64,000 nucleotides of DNA from Dyella jiangningensis (GCA_000632805.1 CP007444.1:1054001-1118000), one strand, 5' to 3'. Positions 44,999-54,958 are shown, counted from the stretch's first letter. Program-made: numbers and translations. Notes: generated by a model from the letters alone, not told the origin.

Positions 44999-46388
44999 GC
45001 AGATCGGGAAGCGGCGGCAAGGTGGCCTGCAGCGTGGCCGCGGCCGCGTCCAGGTCGACCGAACCCGCCTGCGTCGAGCCGCGCAGCAGCTGCTCCAGCA
45101 ACACATCCTGGGCGCGCCCGCGCTCATAGGCGTAGGCGTAGGGCAGGTGGGTGAAGGTGACCATGCGATAGCGCGCCATGAAATGCTGCGGCACGCGCTC
45201 GGCCAGCAGCGCGCCGAGCTCGCGCTTGGCCAGGTAATGCGGGTCCGCCACCGAATCGCGCATCTCCACGTAGTTTTCCAGCGCCATGGCAGCGATCGCG
45301 TCGCTGTTGGGCTGGCGGATGCGCTGGAATTCGGCGAACACGTCGGCGGTATCGCCCGGCGCCTCCGCCATCAGCGAGGCCAGTACGACGGTGTCCTCGA
45401 AACCGCAGTTCATGCCCTGTCCGTGGAACGGCACGATGGCATGCGCCGCGTCGCCCACCAGCAGGGCCTTGCCGCCCAGGTGCCACTGCTGCAGGTACAG
45501 CGTGGACAGCGTGCCGACCGGGTGGCCGTCGTAGTCGTTCGCGAAATCTGGGATGAGCGGCAGCACATCCGGGAAATCGTGTTCGAAGAACGCGCGCGCG
45601 GCGCGGGCATCGGGCAGCGTCGAGAAGCTCGGATGGGCGCCATGCGCGGGCAGGAACAACGTGACGGTGAAGCTGCCCTCGGTGTTGGGCAAAGCGATGC
45701 ACATGTAGCCGCCGCGGGGCCAGATGTGCAGTGCATGCGGCTCCAGCGCGAACTGATCGTGGCCACCGCTGCGGTCCACCAGCTCTGCCGCGAGCGTACT
45801 CGCCGGCGGGATTTCCAGCTCCTTGTAGGCGTGGCCCAATGCTTCCACGCGCTCGCCCAGCGGCGTGTGGTGGTTCATGGCGGCGCGCAGCGCCGAGCCC
45901 GCGCCATCGGCACCGATCACGACCGGGGCGTCGATCTCGCGCACGGCGCCGGCCTCATCGGCAAGCCGGATGCGTCCTGCATCGAAGTCCGCGTTGACCA
46001 GCGACTGCCCGAAATGAAAACGCACGCCGGCCGCTTCGGCGGCATCGAGCAGCAGCATGTTGAGTGCGCCACGCGAGACTGACCAGATCACCTCGCTGTC
46101 GTCGACGCCGTAGCGTTGCAGGCCCGAGCGTCCATCGCGGGTGTGCACCATGCGACCGCGCATCATCACCGCGCGTTGCAGCACATCGTTGGCGAGGCCG
46201 GCCTGGCGCAGGGCATGCAGGCCACGCTCGGCCAGCGCAAGGTTGATCGACCGGCCACCGACGAAACCGGCGACGCGCGGATCCGGGCGTTTCTCGAATA
46301 CATCGACCTTGAAAGCACGCCCGGCGAGTTGCTGGGCCAGCAGCGCGCCAACCAGGCCGCCGCCGATAAGGGTGATTTGCTGCGCCAT
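44991..46388 (-). CDS. kmo: Kynurenine 3-monooxygenase
   Basis: A 465-residue FAD monooxygenase with ITLIGGGLVGALLAQQL, GGRSINLALAERGLHAL and GDAAHAIVPFHGQGMNCGFE (the second FAD motif). Kynurenine monooxygenase gives 3-hydroxykynurenine on the way from Trp to quinolinate and NAD. ATG 46,388 is used; the 204-base gap upstream has an imperfect hairpin near 46,562-46,592 and no gene. Confidence 0.9.
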   Translation of the reverse strand: MAQQITLIGGGLVGALLAQQLAGRAFKVDVFEKRPDPRVAGFVGGRSINLALAERGLHALRQAGLANDVLQRAVMMRGRMVHTRDGRSGLQRYGVDDSEVIWSVSRGALNMLLLDAAEAAGVRFHFGQSLVNADFDAGRIRLADEAGAVREIDAPVVIGADGAGSALRAAMNHHTPLGERVEALGHAYKELEIPPASTLAAELVDRSGGHDQFALEPHALHIWPRGGYMCIALPNTEGSFTVTLFLPAHGAHPSFSTLPDARAARAFFEHDFPDVLPLIPDFANDYDGHPVGTLSTLYLQQWHLGGKALLVGDAAHAIVPFHGQGMNCGFEDTVVLASLMAEAPGDTADVFAEFQRIRQPNSDAIAAMALENYVEMRDSVADPHYLAKRELGALLAERVPQHFMARYRMVTFTHLPYAYAYERGRAQDVLLEQLLRGSTQAGSVDLDAAAATLQATLPPLPDLHG

Positions 46389-46592
46389 GGGGCTCCGCTG
46401 AAAGTGGCCAACGCGTCGGGCGCTAAGAGTAGCGGGTTGCCTTGGTGCAGGCGAAGCGGCGGGCATGTGCCATGCCGGGAGACCGTGCGGGGCTTGGTGA
46501 CGCGCGCCGTCGGAGTGGTCGGTGCTCGGTGTGTGGGCAAAGCCGCAGAGCCAGAGATAACGACGGCTCGAGCGGTGCCGCCCGAGCCGTGT

Positions 46593-47354
46593 TCAGAAGC
46601 TCATGAAGTACCCGCCGTTGACCGGCAGGTTCGCGCCCGTGATGTAGCCCGCGTCATCGGCCGTCAGAAACGCCACGGCACGCGCGATGTCGCCCGGCGA
46701 ACCCAGGCGTCCCACCGGAATGTCCGAGATGATCTGCTCGCGGATGTTTTCTGGCACGGCAGCCACCAGCGCGGTATCGCAATAGCCGGGCGAGACCGTG
46801 TTCACCGTGACGCCCTTGCGCGCGGTTTCGCGCGCCAGCGCCATGCCGAAGCCATGCACGCCGGCCTTGGCCGCGGAGTAGTTGGTCTGCCCGAACTGAC
46901 CGGTCTGCCCATTCACCGAGCTCAGGTTCACGATGCGACCGAATCCACGGTCGCTCATGCCTTCGACCACGTTGCGACACATGTTGAACACGCCGTCGAG
47001 GTTCACGCGCATCAGCTCGTGCCATTGCTGCGGAGTCATCTTGCGCAGGCTGGTGTCGCGCGTGATGCCGGCGGCGTTGACCAGGATGTCGACGCTGCCG
47101 TGCTGTTGCTGCACCCGTTCGATCAGGCTGGCGCAACTCTCGAACTGGCTGACGTCAGCGGGCTCGAACTTCACCGCGCCATCGAGATCGGCGAGTTCAC
47201 GCTGGAAAGCATGCAGGCGCTCTTCGCGTGCGGGCAGGTCTGCGGCGATTACCTGCCGGCCAGCCTGTGCGAGCTGACGGCAGATCTCGGTACCGAGGCC
47301 GCCGATGCCTCCGGTCACGATGGCAACGCGCGGACGATGGGCGGAAGAACTCAT
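46593..47354 (-). CDS. phaB: Acetoacetyl-CoA reductase PhaB
   Basis: The 253-residue short-chain dehydrogenase has VAIVTGGIGGLGTEICRQL, NAAGITRDTSLRKMT, the catalytic Ser-Tyr-Lys in NLSSVNGQTGQFGQTNYSAAK, and a closing ITGANLPVNGGYFMSF. This end is typical of PhaB, which makes 3-hydroxybutyryl-CoA for polyhydroxyalkanoate. It lies upstream of phaR in the opposite order to transcription; no phaC is in the window. Confidence 0.9.
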   Translation of the reverse strand: MSSSAHRPRVAIVTGGIGGLGTEICRQLAQAGRQVIAADLPAREERLHAFQRELADLDGAVKFEPADVSQFESCASLIERVQQQHGSVDILVNAAGITRDTSLRKMTPQQWHELMRVNLDGVFNMCRNVVEGMSDRGFGRIVNLSSVNGQTGQFGQTNYSAAKAGVHGFGMALARETARKGVTVNTVSPGYCDTALVAAVPENIREQIISDIPVGRLGSPGDIARAVAFLTADDAGYITGANLPVNGGYFMSF

Positions 47355-47418
47355 GTGAAGGACTCGTGCACATGCCGCAGGGCAGCACGTGTTGTGCTGC
47401 AGCGGCGTCTAAAACGGA

Positions 47419-47443
47419 ACGGCCGGCTTAGATTGCCGGCCGT
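47419..47443. terminator. Palindrome downstream of phaR
   Basis: ACGGCCGGC-TTAGATT-GCCGGCCGT is a perfect 9-bp stem. It lacks a long T-run but lies five bases after the phaR stop and fits a terminator. Confidence 0.65.
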
Positions 47444-47447
47444 AGGT

Positions 47448-47927
47448 TCAGGGCTTCTTGTTGCCGCGAGGCGGCTGGCCCTGGCTTGCTGTATTAAGCA
47501 GGCCGCTCTGCATGTTGCGCCAGGCTTCCATATTGCGCTCGGTCAGATCGTTGAGCATCGACCAGGGCGTCTGGCCCAGCAGGCTGTTGAGCTGGGTACG
47601 GAACTGCTGCTGCTGGTCGAGGAAGACCTGCAGGCTGCGCTCCAGATAAGGACCCATGAAGCCCTGCAACGAATCACCGTAGAAACGGATGATCTGGCTA
47701 AGCAGCTGGGGCGACAGCATCGGCTGCCCCTTCTCCTCGTGCTCGGAGATGATCTGCAGCAGCACCGAGCGGGTTAGGTCCTCGCCGCTCTTGGCGTCGC
47801 GGACCTCGAAGGTTTCGCCGTCCAACACCAGCTGACGGACCTCTTCCAGCGTGATGTAGCTGGAGATCTCCGTGTCGTAGAGCCGACGGTTCGGATACTT
47901 CTTGATGATGCGGATCGTTTGTGCCAT
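47448..47927 (-). CDS. phaR: Polyhydroxyalkanoate synthesis regulator PhaR
   Basis: The 159-residue protein begins TIRIIKKYPNRRLYDTEISS, the diagnostic PhaR DNA- and polymer-binding domain, then GEDLTRSVLLQIISEHEEKG and a C-terminal helical region. PhaR represses phasin genes until polymer binds it. ATG 47,927 fits the family start better than ATG 47,933. Confidence 0.92.
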   Translation of the reverse strand: MAQTIRIIKKYPNRRLYDTEISSYITLEEVRQLVLDGETFEVRDAKSGEDLTRSVLLQIISEHEEKGQPMLSPQLLSQIIRFYGDSLQGFMGPYLERSLQVFLDQQQQFRTQLNSLLGQTPWSMLNDLTERNMEAWRNMQSGLLNTASQGQPPRGNKKP

Positions 47928-48015
47928 GCACACAAACTAACAGAAGGTATTGCGGCGCACCAGTCATCCGTGACTAAGGTCATGCTGCACTCGGGAGTGC
48001 AGCAATCGTTAAATA

Positions 48016-49578
48016 TCAGTGACCTACCGCGCCGCCGGCGCTGCCAAAGGGCGGCTTGGCGAACCAGAGCACGGGGATCAGCAGCACGAACAGCACCGTG
48101 CACATCCAGAAGATGTCGTTGACGGCGAGCGTCAGCGCCTCCCGGTTCACCAGCTGGTCGGCGATCCCCAGCGCCTGCGTCTGGCCGAAGCCGCCATGGC
48201 GCAGGCCCTGCAGCACCTGGGTGGCGGCCGGATTGGACGGCGCCACGTACTCGCTGAGGGTGGCGTGGTGCAGGATGCCCCGGTGCTGCCACAGCGTGAC
48301 CGTCACGGCGGTGGAGACGCTGGAGCCCAGCGTACGGAAGAAATTGGCCAGGCCGGAGGCGCTGGCGATCTGATCCGCGGGCAGGCCGGCCAGGTAGATC
48401 TGGTTGAGCGGGATGAAGAAGCAGGGAATCGCAATGCCCATCACGAAGCGCGGCAGCACCAGCGAGCTGAACGAAGCGGAACTGTCGAACGTGGAAAACC
48501 AGTACGACGTGGCCGCGAACATGATGAACGAGAAGGTCACCACCGCCCGCAGTTCCAGCCGGTGCATGTTTCGTCCCAGCAGGGGCGACAGCAGGAAGGC
48601 CAGGATGCCCACCGGCGCCGTGGCGAGGCCCGCCCAGGTGGCCGTGTAGCCCAGCGTGGTCTGCAGCCACAACGGGAATACCACGTTGATGCCGAAGAAG
48701 GCGAACATGCCCAGCGACAGCGCCGTCACGCCCACGGTGAAGTTGCGTTGTCGAAACAGGCTGAGGTCGATCACCGGGTGCTTGGCATGAAGCTCCCACA
48801 CCACCAGGAAGACCAGGCAGACCAGCGCGACCAGGCCCAGCGTGGTGATCATCGGCGACGAGAACCAGTCATGGTCGTTGCCGTTGTCCAGCATGAACTG
48901 CAGGCAGCCCACGCCGGCCACCAGCAACACCAGGCCAATGACGTCGATGGGTGTCTGGAAAGTCTTGGTCTCGCGCTTGCGCAGCAGCGACCAGGTGATG
49001 GCGCCGGCGGCAATGCCGACGGGCAGGTTGATGTAGAAGATCCATGGCCACGAGAAGTTGTCGGTCAGGTAGCCGCCGAGAATCGGGCCGAAGATCGGTG
49101 CCACCACTACGGTCATCGCCCACAGCGCGAGTGCAATGCCTTGCTTGGCCTTCGGGTAGCTCGCCAGCAGCAGCGTGAGGGACAAGGCCACCATCGGGCC
49201 CGATCCTGCGCCCTGCATCAGGCGGGCGATCACCAGCATCGGCATCGACGTGGCGAGGCCGCACATCATCGAGAACACCACGAACAGGAACACCGAGAAG
49301 ACGAAGGTCTTCACTTCGCCGAAGCGCCGCGCGATCCAGCCGGTGAGCGGCTGCATGATCGCGCTGGCCAGCGAGTAGGAACTGATGGTCCAGGTGCCTT
49401 CGCTCGCGCTCACGCCGAGGCTGCCCGCGATATGCGGCACCGCGACGTTCACGATGGTCATGTCCAGCACCTCCATGAAGGTGCTGAATGCGACCGCGAT
49501 GGTCAGAAGGACCAGTGCGGTGCCATGCAAGGGCGGTAAGCCCTCGGCGGTCTTCTCTTCGTTCGATTGGTCGGCCAT
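48016..49578 (-). CDS. emrB: DHA2-family multidrug exporter EmrB
   Basis: A 520-residue major facilitator with 14 likely helices. Landmarks are LDMTIVNVAVPHIAGSLGVS (motif D1), GWIARRFGEVKTF (motif A) and VVAPIFGPILGGYLTD (motif C). It forms a tripartite pump with the adjacent EmrA and outer-membrane factor, under the MarR regulator at the operon start. Confidence 0.92.
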   Translation of the reverse strand: MADQSNEEKTAEGLPPLHGTALVLLTIAVAFSTFMEVLDMTIVNVAVPHIAGSLGVSASEGTWTISSYSLASAIMQPLTGWIARRFGEVKTFVFSVFLFVVFSMMCGLATSMPMLVIARLMQGAGSGPMVALSLTLLLASYPKAKQGIALALWAMTVVVAPIFGPILGGYLTDNFSWPWIFYINLPVGIAAGAITWSLLRKRETKTFQTPIDVIGLVLLVAGVGCLQFMLDNGNDHDWFSSPMITTLGLVALVCLVFLVVWELHAKHPVIDLSLFRQRNFTVGVTALSLGMFAFFGINVVFPLWLQTTLGYTATWAGLATAPVGILAFLLSPLLGRNMHRLELRAVVTFSFIMFAATSYWFSTFDSSASFSSLVLPRFVMGIAIPCFFIPLNQIYLAGLPADQIASASGLANFFRTLGSSVSTAVTVTLWQHRGILHHATLSEYVAPSNPAATQVLQGLRHGGFGQTQALGIADQLVNREALTLAVNDIFWMCTVLFVLLIPVLWFAKPPFGSAGGAVGH

Positions 49579-49596
49579 GGCGGCGTATCCGTCTCG

Positions 49597-50799
49597 TCAG
49601 TCCGCGGAGCCCTGGCGAACGTTTGCCTTGATGATCTTCTCGGCCTCCGCGTCCGCCTTGCTGGCCATCTGCTCATAGACATCGGTCTGGGCGATCGGCT
49701 GACCGCTGCCCTGCGGTGCCATCATCGCGCCCTTGTCGTTGGTGATGTCCACCGTCACTTCAGTGGACAGGCCCACGCGCAGCGGATGCTGGTCGAGTTC
49801 CTTGTCGTCCAGCGCGATGCGCACCGGCACGCGCTGGATCACCTTGATCCAGTTGCCCGTGGCGTTTTGCGCGGGCAGCAGCGAGAACACGCTGCCCGTG
49901 CCGGCGCCCAGGCCGATCACCTTGCCGTGGAATTCCACGCTGCCGCCGTAGACGTCCGACTCGATCTTCGCCGGCTGACCCACGCGGATATGGCGCAGCT
50001 GGTTTTCCTTGAAGTTCGCGTCCACCCACAGGTCGTGCAGCGGCACCACAGTCATCAACTGCTGGCCCGGCTGCACGCTGTTGCCGAGCTGCACGCTGCG
50101 CTGGGCGACGTAACCCGTCACCGGCGCGTAGATGCTGTTGCGCTGTGCGGCAATCCACGCGGCGCGAAAGTTCGCGCGTGCCTGTTCCACTGCCGGGTTG
50201 TTGGTGACCACGGTACCTTCGATGGCTGCGTGCGCGGCCTGCGCCTGTGCCTGCGCCGCATCGAGCGCGGCCTGCGCCTGATCAACACCATCGCGCAGGT
50301 GCTGCACCACTTCCGGCGCTTCGGCCTGCTCGGCGATCAGCGGCTGGCGGCGGGCCAGGTCGGCCTGCGCCTTCTTCAGGTCCACTTTCGCCTTGGCAAC
50401 CTGCGCATCGGCGCTGCTAGCGGAATCCGTCTGCTGGCGCACCTGTCGCACGGCCTGCGCGAGCGCGCTGCTGGCCTGCTGCAGGCGCACGTCGGCATCC
50501 GTGTTGTCGAGCTTCACCAGCACCTGGCCGGCTTCGACGCGTTGCGTGTCGTCCGCCAGGATGGCCACCACGGTGCCCGGCACCTGGGCGGAAATCGCGA
50601 CCTGGTTGCCGCCCACGTAGGCGTTGTCGGTCTTCTCGCGGGTGGAGAACACGAACAACCACAGCAACACCCATGCGATGCCCGCGAGGATGAACACCGT
50701 CGCCACGATCAGCAGTGCATGGCGGCGCTTGGCTGGATCCTTCGCGGCCATGCCGCTGTCGTTGTCCTGCGGTTTGGCGTTGGAATCAGTGGCGCTCAT
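49597..50799 (-). CDS. emrA: Membrane fusion protein EmrA
   Basis: The 400-residue HlyD-type adaptor has an N-terminal anchor (HALLIVATVFILAGIAWVLL), the biotinyl-lipoyl segment NAYVGGNQVAISAQVPGTV, a long coiled coil and a barrel with YAPVTGYVAQRSVQLGNSVQ. ATG 50,799 is preferred over the longer frame. It overlaps the end of the outer-membrane factor gene. Confidence 0.92.
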   Translation of the reverse strand: MSATDSNAKPQDNDSGMAAKDPAKRRHALLIVATVFILAGIAWVLLWLFVFSTREKTDNAYVGGNQVAISAQVPGTVVAILADDTQRVEAGQVLVKLDNTDADVRLQQASSALAQAVRQVRQQTDSASSADAQVAKAKVDLKKAQADLARRQPLIAEQAEAPEVVQHLRDGVDQAQAALDAAQAQAQAAHAAIEGTVVTNNPAVEQARANFRAAWIAAQRNSIYAPVTGYVAQRSVQLGNSVQPGQQLMTVVPLHDLWVDANFKENQLRHIRVGQPAKIESDVYGGSVEFHGKVIGLGAGTGSVFSLLPAQNATGNWIKVIQRVPVRIALDDKELDQHPLRVGLSTEVTVDITNDKGAMMAPQGSGQPIAQTDVYEQMASKADAEAEKIIKANVRQGSAD

Positions 50800-52291
50800 G
50801 GGCGGCGTCTCCGGAAAGGTTCGATGCGGAAGATGAGGTGTCGCTGGCGGCCTGTTCGGGCGTGACGGCGCGGTAACCGCCGCCAAGGGCCTTGATCAGC
50901 GAAATGTCGGTGGACAGCGCCTGCGCATGCAGGGAGAGCTCGTCATCCTGCTGCTGCAGCAACTGTCCCTTGGCGGCGAGTGTTTCGCGCTGGTCGCTCA
51001 CGCCGCGGCGCACTCGCGACTGCGCATTGGCAAGCAGGCTCTGGTTCGCCGCGATCTCGCTTGCCTGTTCCTTGCGGCGGCCTTCGATCTGCTGCGCGGT
51101 AAGGCTCTGCGTGGCGACATCCCGTGCGGCGCCGAGCACGGTGCTGTTGTATTGCGCCACGGCCGCATCGAGCTGTGCCTTGCTCACTCCGTAGTTCGCT
51201 TCGAGCAGCCCGCCGGTGAAGATGGGCAGATGCAGCGCCGGTGTCAGTGCGAACACGCGGTTGCCGGCATTGAACATCTTGTCCAGGTCGATGCTGGAGA
51301 GCCCGGCCATCGCGCTGATGCTGATGTCCGGGTAGAACTCCGCACGAGCCACATCGGTCTGGCGCAGCGCCGCTTCCACCTGCCAGCGACTGGCCGCGAT
51401 GTCGGCACGTCGCGCCATCAGGTCCACGCCGACGTTGTCCGGCAAGCCGCCGGTGACGTCGGGCAGGGCGTGCGGCTGAAGAGGCGGCAGTTGCGAGGGA
51501 GCCACGCCTACCAGGCTGGCCAACGCGGCCTGGCGGATCTTCGCCGAGCTCTGCAGTGCCACCAGCATCTGCCGCGTAGCGGCAAGCTGCGCCTTCGCCG
51601 ACTGCACAGTATCCGGGCGATCCACGCCCTGGCGCACCCGCAGCTCGGCCATGCGCAACAACTGTTCCTGCGTCTGCACGCCTTGTTGCGCAATGTCGAT
51701 GCGCGCCTCGTCGGCGAGCCACCCGAAATACGTATCGGCGACCGTGCTCTGGATCGCCAGCGCGGCGGCGCTGTGCTGTGCTTCGGCGGCGTGCGCCTGG
51801 TCCACGGCCGATTCGATGGTCGCGCGCTTCTTGCCCCACCAATCGAAGTCGTATTGCGCCTGCACGCCGATGTCGCCCTGGTTGTACCAGGTGAAGCCAA
51901 GGAACTTCGGCGGAATGAGGCCGTTCTCGCTCAGTCGCTGGCGTTCGACTTGCGCGCTTCCGTTCACGTTGAGTCCGGCCTGCGCCGTGGCCGCACGGAT
52001 GGACTGCTGCGCAGATGCGACACGGGAGCGTGCCTGCTCAATGTCCGGCGAGTCCTTCATCGCAAGCGCGATGAGGGAGTCAAGCTGCGGATCGTTGTAC
52101 TGGCGCCACCACTCGGCGTCGGGCCAGCCGGCGCGATGACCCGCGTCCAGCCCTGCGAGCGGGACGTCGTCGCGTATGGCGGGATGCCCGAGCTTGGCCG
52201 GAATGGAGCAGCCGACCACGGCCAGGGCGACGGCACAGGCGAGCAGCATGCGCGGCAGCTGGCCCTGGCGAATCGGAACACGTGAACTCAT
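50786..52291 (-). CDS. Outer-membrane efflux lipoprotein (NodT/OprM type)
   Basis: The 501-residue protein has a lipoprotein signal (LLACAVALAVVGC), two TolC-like repeats (helix signatures ARSRVASAQQSIRAATAQ and ARADIAASRWQVEAAL-like) and ends in disordered Ser-rich sequence. It is the outer channel for EmrAB. ATG 52,291 overlaps the marR stop. Confidence 0.9.
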   Translation of the reverse strand: MSSRVPIRQGQLPRMLLACAVALAVVGCSIPAKLGHPAIRDDVPLAGLDAGHRAGWPDAEWWRQYNDPQLDSLIALAMKDSPDIEQARSRVASAQQSIRAATAQAGLNVNGSAQVERQRLSENGLIPPKFLGFTWYNQGDIGVQAQYDFDWWGKKRATIESAVDQAHAAEAQHSAAALAIQSTVADTYFGWLADEARIDIAQQGVQTQEQLLRMAELRVRQGVDRPDTVQSAKAQLAATRQMLVALQSSAKIRQAALASLVGVAPSQLPPLQPHALPDVTGGLPDNVGVDLMARRADIAASRWQVEAALRQTDVARAEFYPDISISAMAGLSSIDLDKMFNAGNRVFALTPALHLPIFTGGLLEANYGVSKAQLDAAVAQYNSTVLGAARDVATQSLTAQQIEGRRKEQASEIAANQSLLANAQSRVRRGVSDQRETLAAKGQLLQQQDDELSLHAQALSTDISLIKALGGGYRAVTPEQAASDTSSSASNLSGDAAHERH

Positions 52292-52812
52292 GGACTGGGA
52301 TCCGAAGATTGAAGAGAGTCGATGTTCAGCGCGACCTGGCGCAGAAGGCGTTCGAGCGTGCGCTTGTCGCTTGCACTCAATGACGCATAAGCGCCGAGCA
52401 CCTTGGGAAAGAGCGGCGGGAGAATCTTGCGCACCAGGCGTTTCCCCGTCGGCGTGATGTTCAGGACGATGCGTCGCCGGTCTTCCGCGCTGTGGGAGCG
52501 TGCGGCAAGTCCTGCTTTCACCAGCGCATTGCCGATGCGCGTCATGTTGGTGGCGCCCTGTTGTGCGAAACCACACAGCTCGCTGGGCGTGGCGCCCTCG
52601 GGGCTGCTGTAGAGCGCCATCAGCGTGCGGAAGTCGCTGTCGTTCAGTCCATGCGGCTTGAGATACGCCTCCACCTCGCCGAGCAGGGTGCCGCCCACCA
52701 GCAACAACAGGCGGGTCAGGCGGACCTCCTGCTGCGGAGCATCCGGGATCATTTCGCCCACGCGGGCGATCCCTGCATCCATGCGGTTGAGCCCTTCACG
52801 GAGGTTGCTCAT
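52288..52812 (-). CDS. MarR-family regulator
   Basis: The 174-residue protein has a MarR winged helix: GLNDSDFRTLMALYSSPEGA, PSELCGFAQQGATNMTRIGN and RSHSAEDRRRIVLNITPTGK. It heads the efflux operon and probably represses it. Its promoter lies in 52,813-52,924. Confidence 0.9.
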   Translation of the reverse strand: MSNLREGLNRMDAGIARVGEMIPDAPQQEVRLTRLLLLVGGTLLGEVEAYLKPHGLNDSDFRTLMALYSSPEGATPSELCGFAQQGATNMTRIGNALVKAGLAARSHSAEDRRRIVLNITPTGKRLVRKILPPLFPKVLGAYASLSASDKRTLERLLRQVALNIDSLQSSDPSP

Positions 52813-52924
52813 TTCATCAAAGGATATTTCACTGGTGAAGTATTACCGTACACGCGTCGCACCGAAGATCACAAGTGCCGCGTCAATGTGCGGCGAATTG
52901 CTGGTTCACAAAACGATCTTGCGG

Positions 52925-53698
52925 TCAGACCCGGGTGAAATTGAACAGCGAGCTCGCGTTCGCCGTGGTGATCGCGGCGATCGCCTCCTCGCTTTCGTCA
53001 CGTAGTTGCGCGATGACCTGAAGTACTTCGGTGAGGTTTGCCGGCTCGTTGCGCTCGCCGCGGTGGCGTGCGCCGGGCTGGTCCGGGGAGTCCGTCTCGA
53101 GCAGGAGGTATTCCATGGGCATCGTCGCGACGATACGGCGAAGGCGTTGTGCGCGCTCATACGTGACGGGCCCGCCAATGCCGAGATGGAATCCCATGTC
53201 CCAAAGCCGCTCGGCTTGTTGCTGGCTACCCGAGAAACTGTGGACCACGCCGCGCAGCCCACCCATGCGTTTCATGGTCGACGTGACCTCGTCCACGGCG
53301 CGACGGGCATGGACGATCACGGGCAGGTCGAAGTCGCGAGCGATGTGCAATTGCCGCTGGAAATACTCGCGCTGCCGTTCAGGGGCCAGATCGGAAACGA
53401 AATAGTCGAGACCAATCTCGCCGACCGCCACCGCGCGATGGGTCTTCAATTGCACCACCAGCGCGTCCAGATGTTCCGGGCGGTGCTGGTCAAGGAACAT
53501 CGGGTGCATGCCATAAGCGGGGTGCGCCTGCGGGTTTGCCTCGCAGATGGCCGCAATGCGAGCCCAGGAAGCCTGGTCGACGGCGGGGACCACGATGTGT
53601 CGTATGCCTGCCTCGCGAGCGCGCTCGAACATGGCAGGCCGGTCGGCCGCAAAGCCGTCGTCGTCGATATGCGCATGGCTGTCAGTGAGTTCGAGCAC
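52925..53698 (-). CDS. TatD-family DNase
   Basis: The 257-residue TIM-barrel hydrolase has LTDSHAHIDDDGF, VAVGEIGLDYF, VIVHARRAVDEV, GVVHSFSGS and LLLETDSPDQPG, which hold all the metal ligands of TatD. These enzymes act as 3'-5' exonucleases or peptidyl-tRNA hydrolases. It stands alone. Confidence 0.92.
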   Translation of the reverse strand: MLELTDSHAHIDDDGFAADRPAMFERAREAGIRHIVVPAVDQASWARIAAICEANPQAHPAYGMHPMFLDQHRPEHLDALVVQLKTHRAVAVGEIGLDYFVSDLAPERQREYFQRQLHIARDFDLPVIVHARRAVDEVTSTMKRMGGLRGVVHSFSGSQQQAERLWDMGFHLGIGGPVTYERAQRLRRIVATMPMEYLLLETDSPDQPGARHRGERNEPANLTEVLQVIAQLRDESEEAIAAITTANASSLFNFTRV

Positions 53699-53838
53699 AG
53701 ATTAAGGCTTCCTGTCCGCCGAAAATGGCTGGCTGAGGTCTAAGCGAGCATTCAGTGAATCAAGGGTTCAATTGGCAGCACGTACGGATCGATTCAGGCG
53801 GTTGCGGGGTGCGCCGCCGATCCAGACAGGAGAACATT

Positions 53839-54423
53839 ATGAACAGGTTGGTCGCTTCAGCGCTGCATGTTGGCATCGGCGCTGTGTTGGTGTTGGGACT
53901 TTCGGCGTGCAACCGCGACGCCAATGCCGACGGTGGCGTGGGTGGCACGGCGCAGCAGGCCGCTGGCCAGGATGGTGCGAAGTACGCCCGCGTGGTGAGT
54001 GTGACGCCCGTGCGCGAGCAGGCCTCGGCGCCGCAGCAGGTATGCCATGACGAAGTGGTGACGCAGCACAAGCCGGTGCAGGACACGCACCAGATCGCAG
54101 GCACCGCCATTGGCGCCGTCGCGGGTGGCCTGTTGGGCAATCAGATCGGTGGCGGCAAGGGCCGTACGCTTGCCACGGTGGCAGGCGCCGTCGGCGGTGG
54201 TTATGCCGGCCACGAAATCCAGGCAAATCATCAGCGCAATGCCACCACGCAAACCACACAGCGTCGGTGCGAAACGGTGCCGGGCAATGGTGGCGACAAG
54301 GTGGTGGCATACGACGTGAGTTACGAGTACAACGGTGTGACCCGCACGGTGCGCATGGATCACGATCCGGGCGACAAGCTGCAGGTACAGGAAGGTGTGG
54401 TAGCCGTTTCCGACGCTCACTGA
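53839..54423 (+). CDS. Glycine-zipper 2TM lipoprotein
   Basis: The 194-residue protein starts at ATG 53,839 with a lipoprotein signal (VGIGAVLVLGLSAC). It has a glycine zipper (IAGTAIGAVAGGLLGNQIGG, then LATVAGAVGGGYAGHEIQ) and a C-terminal VAYDVSYEYNGVTRTVRMDH domain, the pattern of the SlyB/YmgG-type family. It probably affects the outer membrane. The next gene encodes a paralogue. Confidence 0.85.
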   Translation: MNRLVASALHVGIGAVLVLGLSACNRDANADGGVGGTAQQAAGQDGAKYARVVSVTPVREQASAPQQVCHDEVVTQHKPVQDTHQIAGTAIGAVAGGLLGNQIGGGKGRTLATVAGAVGGGYAGHEIQANHQRNATTQTTQRRCETVPGNGGDKVVAYDVSYEYNGVTRTVRMDHDPGDKLQVQEGVVAVSDAH

Positions 54424-54434
54424 GGACTCACGCC

Positions 54435-54887
54435 ATGCAGACATTGCTTAGACATTTGGCTGTCGTTGGATTGATTTCAGTTCTGGCGCTTCTTTCCGGA
54501 TGCGAGACGCCGCCACAACGGCAGGTGGTCTACAGCGGAAGTTCCAATCGTTGCGAGCAATGTGGCGTGGTGAGTGATGTGCGCCAGATACAGACACAGA
54601 AGGGCTCGTCGCCGCTCGGCATGGTCATCGGCGGCATTGCCGGTGGCGTGATCGGCAATCAGTTCGGCGGTGGCAGCGGCAAGGCCCTGACGACGGTGGC
54701 TGGTGCCGTGGCGGGCGGCGCCATCGGCAACCAGGTCGGCAAGAATTCCGGCGGTCCCGATGTCGCCTGGCAGGTCACGGTAAAGCTGGACGACGGCCGG
54801 TACGCGACCGTCACGCAGGCGGCGGACCCGCAGGTGCGCCCCGGCGATTACGTGCAGATCCGCAACAACCTCGTCTATCGACTTTGA
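54435..54887 (+). CDS. Glycine-zipper lipoprotein, SlyB-like
   Basis: The 150-residue protein has a lipobox (LISVLALLSGC), a zipper (GMVIGGIAGGVIGNQFGGGS, TTVAGAVAGGAIGNQVGKN) and a C-terminal WQVTVKLDDGRYATVTQAAD domain, with GDYVQIRNNLVYRL at the end. It is closer to SlyB than its neighbour. The two genes form an operon ending at the terminator at 54,914. Confidence 0.87.
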   Translation: MQTLLRHLAVVGLISVLALLSGCETPPQRQVVYSGSSNRCEQCGVVSDVRQIQTQKGSSPLGMVIGGIAGGVIGNQFGGGSGKALTTVAGAVAGGAIGNQVGKNSGGPDVAWQVTVKLDDGRYATVTQAADPQVRPGDYVQIRNNLVYRL

Positions 54888-54913
54888 CGTAAAGACGTAT
54901 AGACGTCCAAATG

Positions 54914-54941
54914 AAAAGGCCCTCTTGCGAGGGCCTTTTTT
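54914..54941 (+). terminator. Rho-independent terminator
   Basis: AAAAGGCCCTC-TTGC-GAGGGCCTTTTTT lies 27 bases after the second lipoprotein gene and works in both directions, also ending the SleB-like gene. Confidence 0.93.
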
Positions 54942-54958
54942 ATAGGTTGATTTGTCCT